From Atherix ibis (Eukaryota > Arthropoda > Insecta > Diptera > Athericidae): DNA of 64,000 nucleotides. Positions 24,291 to 36,740 of the stretch are shown here, piece after piece (the stretch's first letter is position 1; each line of letters opens with the position of its first letter). The position numbers and the translations under genes are program-made. Under the pieces are notes generated by a model. The model ran no database searches. It saw only the letters and a program-made list of their open reading frames with translations, and had not been told where the DNA came from. The stretch is taken from NCBI GenBank assembly GCA_958298945.1, contig OY282610.1:24266233-24330232 (forward strand). The letters run 5' to 3'.

Positions 24291-25200
24291 AAAATGCCGA
24301 CGGTTTATCTACTCTCTTAGATTTTCATCGAAATTATCCTTTTTCGTATTAGTTTCAAAGTCAAAATGTGCGGTTTCATTTCCATGAACGAATTCTGTCA
24401 CTGGCATAGTTACACTTAATACTGAAACCAAAATGCACACGTGCACATACACAATCTCTCTTTTGTGGATTTTTGCACCCCTTTTTAGTATTGTTGTATC
24501 CTGAATGGTATAGTTTTAAGGTTAGGATACTTTAAGGCAATTAGGCATAGTATAGATGATACGAGTGATACGCAATCCGTGAGGGCAGGTAACTGTTTTT
24601 CTATTTCGTCCTTTTCCACTACAAACATTGTGTTTTCTTTTCTTGTTTTCGACTAAACGATGCTACTCTTCTAACCAATACGCATCAATTTGATCCTTAG
24701 AGTTGAAAAAAAATGAGTCCAGCATTTGCAAAAGGACACAAAACTCTCGGTGCTAATCTCCTTCTGTACATCTTCATGTTGCGGCAGATTGAGTCACTTT
24801 GTGCCCTGATTTTATCTAAATTTATCTTTGTTACCCTCGAGATTAAAATGAGTATAAATCATGATCCTGTTTTTGTCGGTCTATTGCCGTAAGTTGTTTG
24901 CTATCTAATATGGCCAACAACAAAAAAAAAAAACACGCACACAAAAAAAATCGTTGGAAGATCATAAAATAAAATTTTTTTTCGATTTCACGATCGGATA
25001 ATCAGAAGCAGATGCTCCGTTTTTTATTTTTATTTTTATTTTTATTCCACGAAAAAAATGCCTACTAAAAATGTGAGCAAAAAAAATTTAAATAAAAAAT
25101 GCGATAATATTTAAAGTAGAACATTAAAATGATGCGAAATCAAAAGGATTCCAATAAAAGGACTCGAAAGGTAGATATTTTTTCAGTTTTTCTTTCAATT
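24291..25200. other. Unique intronic sequence, no gene seen
   Basis: Moderately complex at first, then A+T-rich. It contains a short TTTTTA tandem run near 25021-25047. Nothing recognised. Confidence 0.55.
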
Positions 25201-27100
25201 CTATTTGAAAATGATTTTTAGTTATTTGAGGTTATGAACTCAATTTTCACACCGTCAATATAACCTCAATATTTGATAATTATCACAAATTTTTTCATTC
25301 TATTTTTGGAGTTAACAGTTTGAAAATATTGTAACTTTTTGAGGTCATGAACTTGAAAATCTCACGTTAATCGAAGAAATTCTACTATTTTTAAGATAAT
25401 AAATTTTAAATGCCTTAATTTTTAAGATATAATATATAAAGTAAGGATTTTTTAGGGCAAGAAAGTTAAAAAAATATAGTGTGATATAATTTAAATTTTT
25501 TTTAAGGTCATTGATTTAAAAAACTTCATTTAAAGGCTAGAAAGTCTGAAAATTGTTGATTTTTTGAACGACACAATTATAAAAATTCTCTTTTGGAAGG
25601 AAATGAACTAAAAACATTAAATATTTGAGGTTATAAACTCAAAACTACTCACTATGACTCTCAATTTCTTCTATAGTCATTATCGTGGCTATGAACTTAA
25701 GAAATCTTATTTTTGAACCTAGAACTTTTAAAAATTTTACTTATAAGTGGATGGTGTAAAAATTTCCAATTTTTTGAGGTTATATACTAAAAATTTATCA
25801 CTTTTGAAGTCCATCCAAATTTCTATTAATTGTTTCAAGTAAATTATCATAAAGTATGGTACTTTTTAGGTTATGACCTCATAAAATCTGACTTTTGAGA
25901 ATATGACCTTTAAAATTTCATGAGTTCCAGCGTTAAACAATTTCCTTTCCTTCGAGGTCATATGAATTCAGAACTTATTTCTTCAGAGTTTATAGACCTT
26001 AAAAAATTTGAATTATTTTTTAGGTTATAAATTTTACTTATAAGCGGCTGATCTAAAAAATTCTAATTTTTTTGAGGTTATATACTAAAAAATTATCACT
26101 TTTCAAGTCTTTCCAAATTTTTATTAATTATTTCGACGTAATTATTAAAAATTATGTTACTTTTGAGGTTATGACCTTAAAAAATCTGACTTTTCAGATT
26201 CTGACATTAAAATTTTCCAGCGTTCCAGCTTTTGAATTAAAAATTACCGGTTTTTGAGAGTCCAAATTAAGCAATTTTTTTATTTTGAGGTCATATGCAG
26301 ACAAATTATGATTTTTCCTTTTGAGTATATGAAATTAGAACTCATTTTTTCAAAGGTTATAGAGCTTGGAAAAGTTAAGTTATTTTTCAGATTATAAAGC
26401 ACAAAAATATGCCCTTTTCGAATGATCTGAGAAATTCTTATTTTGTTTACGTCAAGTAGAGAATTTTTGCAATTTTAATATTTACTCATTCCTATTAACA
26501 ATAAGCTTGGGAGATCCCATTTTTGATCCCAGAATGTACAAAAATGTTTCATATAAGCGGATGGTCTAAAAAATTCTAATTTTTTTGAGGTTATATACTA
26601 AAAAATTATCACTTTTCAAGTCTATCCAAATTTTTATTAATTATTTCGACGTAATTGTGATAAATTATGTCACTTTTGAGGTTATGACCTTAAAAAATCT
26701 GACTTTTCAGATTCTGACCTTAAAATTTTCCCGCGTTCCAGCTTTTGAATTAAAAATTACCATTTTTAAGGTCCCAAATTAAGCAATTTTTTATTTCGAG
26801 GTCATATGCAGACAAATTAATATTTTTTCATATCTTCAAAGGTTATGTACCTTGGAAAAGTTTAGTTGTTTTTGAGGTTATATAACACAAACATTTTCCT
26901 TTTTTAAGGTTACAATCTAAGAAATTCTTGGTTTTTTTTTTGACGATAAGCAGAGAATTTTTGAAATTTTGATGTTTACTCGTTCCTGTTAACAATAAGA
27001 TGGAGGTCCTTAAAACTCTCCTTTTTTCGAGATTACGAACTTATATACAAAAAAATATTGTTTCTTTGACGTCGATAAATACAAAAAAAAATCACCTAGA
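25201..27100. repeat. GAGGTTATGA-type higher-order repeat field
   Basis: Many GAGGTTAT-GACCTTAAAAA-style words. Three long units align: one from about 25743 (diverged), one from about 26040, and one from about 26552. The last two share some 270 bp, including TTCCAGCTTTTGAATTAAAA and GAGGTCATATGCAGACAAAT. Apparent proteins at 26072-26257 and 26585-26782 are near-identical only because the DNA is repeated. Confidence 0.85.
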
Positions 27101-29170
27101 AAAATAAAATTTCATTTTCCAGGAGGAGTTTTTGTTTTATTCAAAAAAGTCCTTAAATAACACTCAAATTATATCTATTTTGTTTTTGTAATAGCAATAA
27201 AAATGTCTTTTCGACAAAAAATTTTCAGGGAAATTGCACACATTTACTATATGAATTGTTAACAAAAAAATTAAAAAATTAAGCCAACCTTTTCAACTAT
27301 CAAAAAAAGGAGAATTCCGTTCGTATCTTATCACAAGGAAAGTATTTACGAAGTAATCAAAATTTCCCAGATACCGTCGATGCCATTCATCATAATTTCG
27401 GCCGAGGTGTGCTCAAAGACATATTTTTGGTTTTGTTTAACATCTCATTAACATTAGACATTTTTCGCCCCATTCATTTTTATTTTTTGTTTTTATTTTT
27501 GAAAGTATATATTTTTATGAGCGTTTCGTTTTCATTCCTTTTTTCCTTTATCGCAATTTCAAAGCTGATATGGTCAAAGTTGAACATGAAAATTGACCAA
27601 AAATGAAAATAATAAAAATTTACTAGCTAACAACTACAAAAGAATTTAAAACGAATAGAATAGGGAAAAAAACATAACGATTTTATGGGAGTTGGTTTGT
27701 ATTATCAAGATCGAATTGGAAGGGGATGGGATGGAGGGACCACAGTGCAAGGGTGGAGAGTACAATATTACAAGAAAAAATTTATGGAAAAAGATTTAGA
27801 GCCATGTTGACTAGAATTTAATACTTTAGTGCTGGTTAAGTAGTTTTAGTGTCAGTGACAGCATTGGAAATGGAGTAAAAAAAAGAAGAACCGAACAACC
27901 CCTAAACCAAACGGCAACTAGAAGTGTCTAATCAGAATGTAATGGCGTTCGCACACGCTATTCTCATGTCCGAGGCGAAGTTAATACATTCAGGCGAACA
28001 TCGGGCATTGTTGTTGAATTGACGTTGATTTCGAACATTATGAGCATCCCCACCGTCGGCGGGAACGGGAGCAGTTAACAGGGCACCAACATAAACTATT
28101 CCCTATATATTGTTTTTTTATCTTCATTAACAGTGTCACATTGGATACAACCTTCCCTCTGCGTCTAGCGTCGAAGAGTTCCTATTCGTCGTCTGTGTGA
28201 AAAGCGTTGAAATTAAATCGACTTTTTTCAAAATTAGGAATTTTCATTATTCATATTACGATGATTTTTTTTTTTTTTACAATAGAAATTAATGATTATG
28301 CGGGAACAAGGGGAGGATTGAATTATTTCACAAAAGCCAACCAGATAGAAAAGCTACGTGAAAAGATGGAAACGAAACGATGTAATTTCATTAAATTTTA
28401 TGAGTAAATAGTGCGAAAGAACAAAACAAAAAAATATAATTTTCTATTTTATTAAGCGTGTCTTTTTTGTTTGTTTTTTACTCTTTAGCACGAAAGTCTC
28501 ACTAAAGGGATGGGCGAAAAAATGCTGAGTACTATGGCCTGTTTGGTTGGGGCGAAAGTGCTGATTATCTTGTTGCTATTAAATTAAAAGGAAAAAAAAC
28601 GTTCGTTCTGTTTTTTTTTTTGTTTTTAATAAAATTTCCTTTGATTGGTTTTTAAAGTTGGCTAAAAATGATTTTTTTTTTCCAAAATATTGAGAACAAG
28701 GCGTACCTTGTGGTTTCCTCATCCCCACTGCCCTGTCATCGGCGAATTGAATCGGTTTTCGAATTGGATGTTTTTCCTTTAACCTATTACAAAAAAAACG
28801 TACCTAATTTTTTTTTACACTTAATTAGATTCAAATATTTTCTTAAAAGCACAAATTTTATTTACAAAAAAAAACAACCAAATTTCCATATTTTTGCATT
28901 CATCTTTTCACTTGCTCAAAGTTATCGAATTTAATTTTTATAATATGGCATCCCCTCTTCCCTCTCTTCTGTTATAACACTTTTTTTTTGTCCGGAAATT
29001 TGGTGTGGGTTATTCCATTTTGACTGTAAAAATCCATTAGAGAAAAAGTTTACTTCGGTTCTACAACATTTTAGGAAATTTTAAAAGATATTTTCTTAAT
29101 ATTTTGTAATTAATTAGAAAAGACATTAAATTAAAGAAAAAAAAATTGAAAAAGGAAAAAATTTCAAACA
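27101..29170. other. Unique intronic sequence, partly complex
   Basis: A+T-rich with a more balanced stretch at about 27700-28200. No domain in any frame and no transposon motif. The complex stretch could be regulatory; this is inference from composition. Confidence 0.5.
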
Positions 29171-29179
29171 AAAAAGAAT

Positions 29180-29850
29180 GAAAAATACAGAAAAAATGTG
29201 CAAAAAAACATTAGAAAAAAATTCATTTTATAAAGTGTCCCAGAAGAGATGCAAAATTTATGCGGCAAAGTATTGCCAATATAAGAAAAAGACAAAGTGA
29301 CAGCTGATAGTTGAAGGTTAATAAAAATGGTTTCATTATTGAGCAACATTTTAAATACAAAGAACGTTTGGCAGCTACAGTTCGAACAAAATTATCTTCA
29401 ACGATGAGGCTTATTGTCATCTCGATGGCTTGGTTAATTGATTAAATTATCACATGTGGGGTTCAAAAAATCCACGAACAGATTTTGGGCTGGAGGCATC
29501 ATCGGACTATCCTTGTTCGAAAATGCAACTGGTCAGGCAAAGTTAATGGCGACATGATGTCCAGTTTTTGTACCTAAATTGTAAGATGTGTATCTGGAAA
29601 ATATGCGGTTTCAACAAGACGGTGCCACATGCCCAACAGCCCGAAAAAAAACTCAATTATAAAGCTGTGTTTTCACTATGCTTATGAAAAAACGCTTGAA
29701 GGGGAAAAAAAACTTTGAGCAATAAATTACTTAAAATCTTTTTCAAGAACTTCATAAGCTCAAGAAAAACAAGATGGTGGATGTGCAAATATTCACCAAA
29801 AAATTTGTATAATTTGTGGTCCTAGAATACGAGGAAGGCGAAAACATGCT
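29180..29850 (+). pseudogene. Degenerate mariner transposase (rosa-like), plus strand
   Basis: Broken plus-strand frames give FNDEAYCHLDG-like, HMWGSKNPRT, FWAGGIIG-type and LYLENMRFQQDGATCPTAR, in the order expected for rosa-like mariner transposases (first Asp region, then the DGATCHTA region). Stops, frame changes and a truncated C-terminus make it inactive. About 95 bp of its 3' part (29723-29820) recurs at 33327-33420. Confidence 0.8.
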
Positions 29851-30885
29851 AGGAATGTCCTATTTTCCCTTTTAATTTTCCTACTTTTTATAATAATTAA
29901 ATTAAAGTGAAATTTTACGAACTGAAAACTTTTTTTTTTACAAACGAAAAATATGGAAAATGATACAAAAGCGAACCAAATTATTTACAAAAATTAATTT
30001 GATTTAAGAAAATATAAACCATAAACTAGATTAAATGGAAAGAATATAAAGGACATTTTTTAAAACATTGTAAATATTAAATTTTATTTTAAGAATAAGT
30101 AAAGAAAATTTGTTCTATTCTAACGTTAAAAAATTAGCCGTTCAATCCGAAGGATCACATCCCCTCTTCAATTATTAGTTGTATTTTCGCTGAAAAAGTA
30201 TTTTTGATTGATGAACGCATTCATATTCTATTTTGTTACCTTAACACCTTCGGAAAATATTCGAATTTATTGAATTTATTCGGTGACATTCTTTGTCGGC
30301 ACTTTATTTATTCCAAACACGATTATTTGGAACATTTATAATGGCGTGCCAATCATGAACATAATTTTTTCAAAAATTGGAAAAAAATCACCAAAAACGA
30401 AAGGGAAATTAATGCTAGAAGGAAAAAAAATATTGAATGGCTACGATTTGGAAAATGTATCATCGGTTGTGGTAGCTGAAAATATTCCCAAATATTCTCA
30501 TAGGTTAGACGATAGAATTCTAATAGCAAAAATTTATCATGCCAACGATTAAATATGCACCACATTTTTCGAATTCCTCCATTGGAATTAGTCGACTGCC
30601 AGCTATTATTATTAGGTCTATTAGGAAATGGGGGAAAGAATGACTCAAACTAAGGGTTAGGAAAATTTTTGTTAAATGGAAATAACCAAAATTCTAAGGA
30701 ATAAAATTATATCCAAAAAAAATGGGGAGACCTGGTATTAATTTTAATATATTGTAATTTTTTCCAGCCTTCCTGTTGACATATTAATTTCTATCGTGCT
30801 TTTACCATTAATTTTGTTTCTAAATATTCTCCAACATGAATTTCTTTCTAATTTATTCCCTTGATCATAATGCCATGGGCCGACC
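29851..30885. other. A+T-rich intron with one unassigned open frame
   Basis: No transposon was recognised. A plus-strand open frame at 30283-30552 (89 codons from GTG; the first ATG is further in) contains EGKKILNGYDLENVSSVVV-like, reasonably mixed amino acids, but has no match I know and an opposing frame on the other strand. I treat it as unproven. Confidence 0.5.
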
Positions 30886-31065
30886 ATAGGGATTGAGATA
30901 CGCTCAATCAACGCGCATAACAGACTGGTCAAGTAACAGATTTCGCCAGCTCAGCTGACTAGATCGAGGTCTCAATCGATACCCTAGCTTGGTAACCAAA
31001 GCTTCAATCGAACACATTTGATTTCCTGCTTGGGCCACTTTATGCATAGAATGTTCTCTCAGGTT

Positions 31066-31640
31066 CCCTCCTTTTCTTCTTTTATTTTTCTTCATCTTCA
31101 TCTTCTTCATCTTCTTCATATTGTTTTTCTTTTTCTACTTCTTCATCTTCTTCTTCATCTGCATCTTCTTCTTCATCTTCTTTATCGTCTTCATCTTCTT
31201 CATGTTTTTCTTTTCTTTTTCTACTTCTTCATCTTCTTCTTCATCTGTATCTTCTTCATCATCTTCTTTATCGTCTTCATCTTCTTCATGTTCTTTTTCT
31301 TTTTCTACTTCTTCATCTTCTTAATCTTCTTCGTCTTCTGCCTCTTTTTCATCTCTTCATCTTCATCTACTTCCTCATCTTCTTCATGTTCTTCTTCTTT
31401 TCTTTTTCTTCATCTTCATCTTCTTCATCTTCTTCAGGTTCTTTTTCTTTTTCTACTTCTTCACCTTCTTAATCTTCTTCGTCTTCTGCATCTTTTTCAT
31501 CTCCTCATCTTCATCTACTTCCTCATCTTCTTCATGTTCTTCTTCTTTTCATTTTCTTCATCTTCTTCATGTTCTTCTTCTTTTTCTACTTCTTCATCTT
31601 CTGCATCTTCTTCTTCTCCTTCTGCAGTTTCTTCTTCTTA
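31066..31640. repeat. TTC/TCTTCA microsatellite core of the CTT element
   Basis: Almost pure TTC and TCTTCATCT repeats with longer duplications (for example TTCTACTTCTTCATCTTC several times). It creates a false 231-codon open frame at 31018-31713. Polypyrimidine on the plus strand. Confidence 0.95.
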
Positions 31641-31903
31641 TTTTCAACCATATTTTGGTACTATGCAAGCAAACATTCAATCTTCCGTCAATTACTACGG
31701 TGAGCGGTCTTAACCAGCAGTCCGCTTCCTTATTACTCCATGCACATTTGTGTAACTAACTGATCCTGCCTGTAATCAGCTCCATTCATCACAGCTAAGT
31801 CCATTTGCTAATAGTCAGTAAATAGTTACAAGCTAGTTACCCTAATTATTGGTAGCAAGGCCTAACTAAACCTCTACTATTATTGGTAGCACTCGATATC
31901 CTG

Positions 31904-31966
31904 GTATCCCTCACCTCCAGTGAGGTGAGGGATACCTATAGCAGCTATAAGATTTTAGCTGCTATA
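31904..31966. repeat. Two adjacent short hairpins
   Basis: 31904-31917 and 31922-31935 are perfect 14-base inverted arms (GTATCCCTCACCTC) around a 4-base loop. Next to it 31937-31946 and 31957-31966 form a perfect 10-base stem (TATAGCAGCT). The first hairpin is absent from the second CTT-element copy. Confidence 0.9.
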
Positions 31967-32245
31967 TAGGTGACAACTACGGCCATCTACGTTTAAGCTA
32001 AACACTGCTCACCGTGGTCAGGCACGGGAGACAAACTAGCGTGGTGCTCCCGACATCCGTGGTACTAGTTTTCATTACTTAAAGACTATCTGTCGGGTAC
32101 ACTTCACTCTACGGTACTACAGTAGGGAGACTTGTAATTTAATGGCAATATTAGACCAACTCAGTACCGCGGGTTCGCTATGACGCGTTGGCCACTTCTG
32201 GTATCGATCCTATGGTACCGATCTTCACTTAAAAGTGTCCTTCTT

Positions 32246-33470
32246 GCTAGACGTTTACTCTCATGTGTGTGCACGGCCATAATTAAATGTCAGCCGATTT
32301 TTCTATCGGTTGTTATCCGCCATTTTTGCTATTCACTACCGCGCCGCCATTATAATCGCCATAATTGAATGTCGGCCGATTTTTTTTAAACGCTATACAC
32401 AATCTAGTAACAATAATTGTTTACTATTTTTATTAATAAATAAATGATTAATAAAATACTGACAGTATTTCAAGGTTTATATTAGAAAAAATAGAAAAAT
32501 ATTTATTAATAGCAGCTATAAAGAAAGGAGAAACAAATCGAATGTAGAAAAGGTAAAATGAATCCAGCAACATGCATAATTACAGAAATCGAATCAATCG
32601 CATTAAAATGAATATCGTTTCGGTAACTATTATTTTGGTTGTTAGGTTTTTTCTGTTCCTTTTTCAATGTTCGTATTATTTATGAAATAATTGTTATTCA
32701 AATCCATAAACAATCACACTCATCTATGGTAGAAAAGTAGAATTGGATTTAGTATCGGAATCATAATCAAAATCAGAATCGTAATCAGAATGAAAATCGA
32801 AAATCATCAACGCTATTGTCCAGCGTCTATTGCCATAATTTCAGTAATCATTACGAAACCATTTGAATAATGCTTTAAGGGTGTGTGTATGTATGTACAT
32901 TAATTGATGAAAATTAACAGGTTGGTATGGTAATGGCAGCACCAATTATGATCACGAATTAATGCTAGAGCCTTTCCGCAATTCAAAATATTTATTCGTC
33001 GAATTCCGTTTATTTACGTGTAGGTAGATGGTGGGTGCTTTTTAGGTGCTGAGAGTAATTAGAACAGGTGTTCTTGGTTAGTTGATTAAATCGGTAAATA
33101 TACATATGGTCAGTATGGTTTCGTTGTTATGAAATATTTTCCAATTTATCATTTTCACTATATTGTTTGCCAATCGAAAATTATTATAAATATTCAAAAA
33201 ATTGAAACTCTTCAAATGTTTTTACGATAGAAATATCCAAAACGGCTTACAAAAGTACATACCATATTCTTAAGAAAAATACAGTCTAAACGAATCATAA
33301 AGTTGTAATTCTTTATTACTAGTGCTAAAATTACTTAAAATCTTTTTCAAGAACTCCACCATTACCTTAAGAAAAACAAGATGGTGGTTGTGTTGTCTGT
33401 GAAAATATTCAAAAAAAATTTCACAAAAAATTAATCTCAACTAAAAAAACTCTGAAGCATCGGAAAAAAT
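32246..33470. other. Intronic sequence with an 82-bp-spaced direct repeat
   Basis: The word GCCATAATTAAATGTCAGCCG (21 bases; core ATGTCAGCCGATTTTT) at about 32276-32306 recurs as a near copy at 32358-32388. The remainder is A+T-rich and unassigned. A 95-bp stretch at 33327-33420 matches part of the mariner remnant at 29723-29820. Confidence 0.55.
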
Positions 33471-34870
33471 CGACTAAAATGCAAAATGGCGTCAACATGT
33501 ACATTAAAAAACACTGTAATCTCTAAGAAAACACTGGAACCTCGAAATAAATACAGTCAAATGCAAAATGATGTCCAAATCCTAGTCAAAAAAAATTGAA
33601 AATGTAAAAAAATCCTTTCAATTGCAAAATGGCGTTAACTAAACAATTCTTTAATCCCTTAAAAATTCCTTCGTAAAGCAAAATGACATCAAAATCTCAA
33701 ATAGAAAATACTGGGACCTTCGATATAAATACGATAAAATGCAAAATGGCGTCCAAATCCTAATCAAAAAATCCTGGAAACGCAAAAAAATCCCCTCAAA
33801 AGCAGAATGCCTTTAATATAAAAACTGTTTAATCCCTAAAAAAATTCCTTCGAAAAGCAAAATGACATCAAAATCTCAAATAGAAAATACTCGCACCTTG
33901 AAATAAATGTAGTAAAATTGCAAAATGGCGTCAAAATTCTAATCAAAGAACTCTGCCGTCTTCAAAAAAGGTCCACTAAATTCCAAAAGGGCATCAAAAT
34001 CTTAATTTTAAAAAATGTATAACCTCGGAATTGGTCCATTAGAATACAAAATGGCGTTAAGAACTTGATTAAAAATCTTTGGAGCTTCGGAAAAATTCAA
34101 AATGACATGAAAACTATATTAAAACTTTCAAAAGGGTCTATAGATATGGAAAATTGCAATAAACTTCTAATTATAAAAGTCCAGATCCTCGACAAAACTC
34201 CATTTAATTACAAATTGCTATCAAAATTCTGTTTAAAGGACTCTGGACCCGCAGAAAAACTGTCTACTGAAATACAAAATGTCATCGAATTTATGATGCA
34301 AAAATACTGTAACCTCGAAAAAAAAGTTTTTTGATCTATAAAGTACGAGGAGCATCAAAATTATATTTAGAAAAAATTCTAACCTCAACAAAAGTCCATT
34401 GAAAAAGAAAATGGCGTTAGAATATTGATTAAAAAACGTTGTAATCTCGAAAGAAGTTCCTTTAAAATTCAAAATAGTATAAAAAATTTTAACCAACAAT
34501 GACATAAATATTCAAATTCCATAAGCTCAAAATATCCCAAAATTATATCAAAATCCTAAATACAAAAACATTTTACCTCAAAATAGAAAAAAAACAAAAC
34601 TAAAGTAAAAATGGTGGCTTTTTCTTTGGTCATAAATTTATGGCAGAAATCTTTTAACATCAAAAATTGACATTGATCTTTTTCAAATAAAATTTTTGTT
34701 ATTATACAAAATAATAACAAAAATTTTATTTGAAAAAGATCTCCCATAGCTTCGAAAAGATTCAATAGAAATTCAAAATGGCGTCTCTTTGAACTGTCAA
34801 AATACTGTCAAAAAGTGCCATAACCTCAACTAATTGTATACAAATGGAAAATGGCGTTAGTATTTTTTTG
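33471..34870. repeat. ~60-bp minisatellite with CAAAATGGCGT words
   Basis: About 22 degenerate units of about 60 bp combine CAAAATGGCGTCAAAATC, AAAAAACTCTGGAACCTCG and TCCATT-type words; a three-unit period of about 180 bp is also visible (33668 versus 33847). Intact AAAATGGC occurs at about 33483, 33626, 33743, 33922, 34048, 34408, 34775 and 34848. Open frames inside follow the repeats. A perfect hairpin interrupts the array at 34675-34741. Confidence 0.85.
34675..34741. repeat. Perfect 30-bp inverted repeat, 7-base loop
   Basis: Arms 34675-34704 and 34712-34741 are exact reverse complements, beginning GATCTTTTTCAAATAAAA, around the loop TACAAAA. The transcript would form a 30-bp A/U-rich stem. 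It sits inside the minisatellite, so it may be an inverted array-unit duplication. Confidence 0.95.
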
Positions 34871-36740
34871 GGTTAACATTTTTGTTTGCTGTTCTGAATT
34901 TGCAGACTTGCTTATTAGTCTTAAAAAATATGCTTATACTGAAGGAATGTACGCCACATTAGGAGTCACAGTGATAAAATAAACAACTAATAAAAATAGG
35001 CGTTAGTAAAAACATGTCAAAAATTATATGAAACCTTATTTCCAAATATAAAATAATAAAAGCCATTAACTAAATATCTAAATGCCTATTGAGTACATAG
35101 AGTTAATATAATAAAACTCTCTACTTTTCATAATAATTTCGGTTTTATTGCCATGTTTTTATTAAAGTTCCGTAGAATTTTACTGTCGGGATAAGTAAAC
35201 TCGAAAAATACTACCACTAAATTCGTAAACAAATTGTCACAATTTGATTTGTTTTTTTTTGCTTCAGTACATACACGTTCATTTAACAATCTAATTAATA
35301 GAAAATATGAAAAATTTAATATTTTTGTGGGAGTACTTTTGTTATTATGGAAAAGTAATTTTTGTCGAATTTTTCATCACCGTTTATTATCACAAAACAA
35401 CTAACAGTCATCGCTAAACTGTCAAAGTACTCTTCAGAAATGTCCTTTTAATTAATGATAGTATAATGATTTATTAGACAAATTAGTATTATTATTATAT
35501 ACTATAAACCTTTTATATTTTCATTTCAATTTCGAAAATGGCATATTTTATTTAATTTTTTTTTTAAATAATCTAAAATTATGGTCGCTTTTATATGTTG
35601 AGGAAAATGTGTGTCTCATCACAATTTTAAAAAAATCTACTAAATCTGTCATAATTTAAAAACAATTACATCATTTTTTTTTCTTAAAAAACTAGGCACA
35701 ATTAACTATGAAAAATGAATTTTCATTTATTTTCTAATTGCTGAGTGGTCCCGGATAAAGGGTGCTGCCATGATAACGAGTTAAATTCTTAATTAAACAA
35801 TGTGAAAGGATTAAATGGAAAATACCAATAGTCCATCAGATTTTAACTCCAATAAAATAGAATTGTTTAAAAAAATCGTATAGGGTCTAAAAGTTATCGT
35901 ATAGGGTCTGAAAGCTGTCAAAAACTAGTCATGCTAATAGCTGAGCAAAAGAAAATATTAAAAAAGGACTCTTCTGAGTTTGATAAAAAAAAATTTGTTT
36001 AGAAAAAACTCTTTTAGGCAAGAGATTTTTGAGTTTACTTAATTACGTACATAAGAAAATTGGTACTATCTTTATTAAACAGCACCAAAAATCCCAACAT
36101 AGCCTAAGACCTTAGATATAATTTATCCCAATAGCAGCTACTATAAGAGTTATCCTTCTGATCTTTTTATTGGATTCAGGAGCACTTAAATTTAAAAATT
36201 TTATTATTCAACTTTAATTTAATATTTTCAAAAATCTCTTGGGGAATAGGCGTAGTAATTGGTGGCCGATTGAGGTGATAAAAGCGGCTACACAAACAGT
36301 TAAAGGTGGCCTGAGTGATAAATAATAAAAAAATTTGATTTATTCATTTATTTTTCTCATACTGATAGCAAAAAAACAATAACGCAATTCCCACTAAAGC
36401 GTACATATCACCGCTCGTGCAATGCACGATTTTCAACTGTAAATGGTTCGCTGTCAAATCGTTCAATTCTATGAACAGATCGCTAGTATTGTGCGCTGAT
36501 CGTGCAATTAAACGTTTTTTTATTGAGAGGAAATTGTGCGAATTTATATATGATTTAATAGAAACTTTGTATAATTGATAGATAATTTATTTTTGGAAAA
36601 GTAGAATTAAAAGAAAAAACTAATATTGAAATAAAATAGAAAAAGAAGACAAATAAAGCCAGTGAAAAAAAACAACATATTAACACCTTCACAGGGTGTT
36701 TCTAGTGGAGAATGTTTGTTAGTCGATTTAATGTTTGTTA
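34871..36740. other. A+T-rich intron, nothing recognised
   Basis: Contains a 21-bp-offset duplication ATCGTATAGGGTCT (35875 and 35896) and a short palindrome TCGTGCAATGCACGA near 36413-36427. No gene; the final 200 bp lead into a LINE remnant. Confidence 0.6.

Larger units (their letters stand above)
30886..32245. mobile_element. Unrecognised dispersed repeat with CTT-rich core, copy 1
   Basis: Left part about 30886-31065, a core of TTC/TCTTCA repeats 31066-31640, and a right part 31641-32245. Left and right parts align along their length with 55728-56815. Shared words include GATACGC, TTGCTTGGGCCACTT, CAATCTTCCGTCAATT, CAAGCTAGTTACCCTAA and CCACTTCTGGTAT-like text. Two copies in a common order, one of them inserted in a mariner, imply a mobile or once-mobile element. 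No protein domain was found; the core gives only Phe/Ser-rich or Glu/Lys-rich nonsense. Ends and target duplications are not defined. Confidence 0.7.

Noticed and set aside
26072..26782. Two nearly identical 61-65-residue proteins
   Set aside because: Similarity is due to the duplicated noncoding GAGGTTATGA repeat unit; no coding pattern.
30283..30552. 89-codon frame with mixed amino acids
   Set aside because: No known family, begins at GTG rather than ATG, overlaps an open frame on the other strand and has no splice context; not enough to call a gene.
31018..31713. 231-codon open frame rich in Phe, Leu and Ser
   Set aside because: It is the translation of the TTC/TCTTCA tract of the CTT element; all three frames are open and none has a domain.
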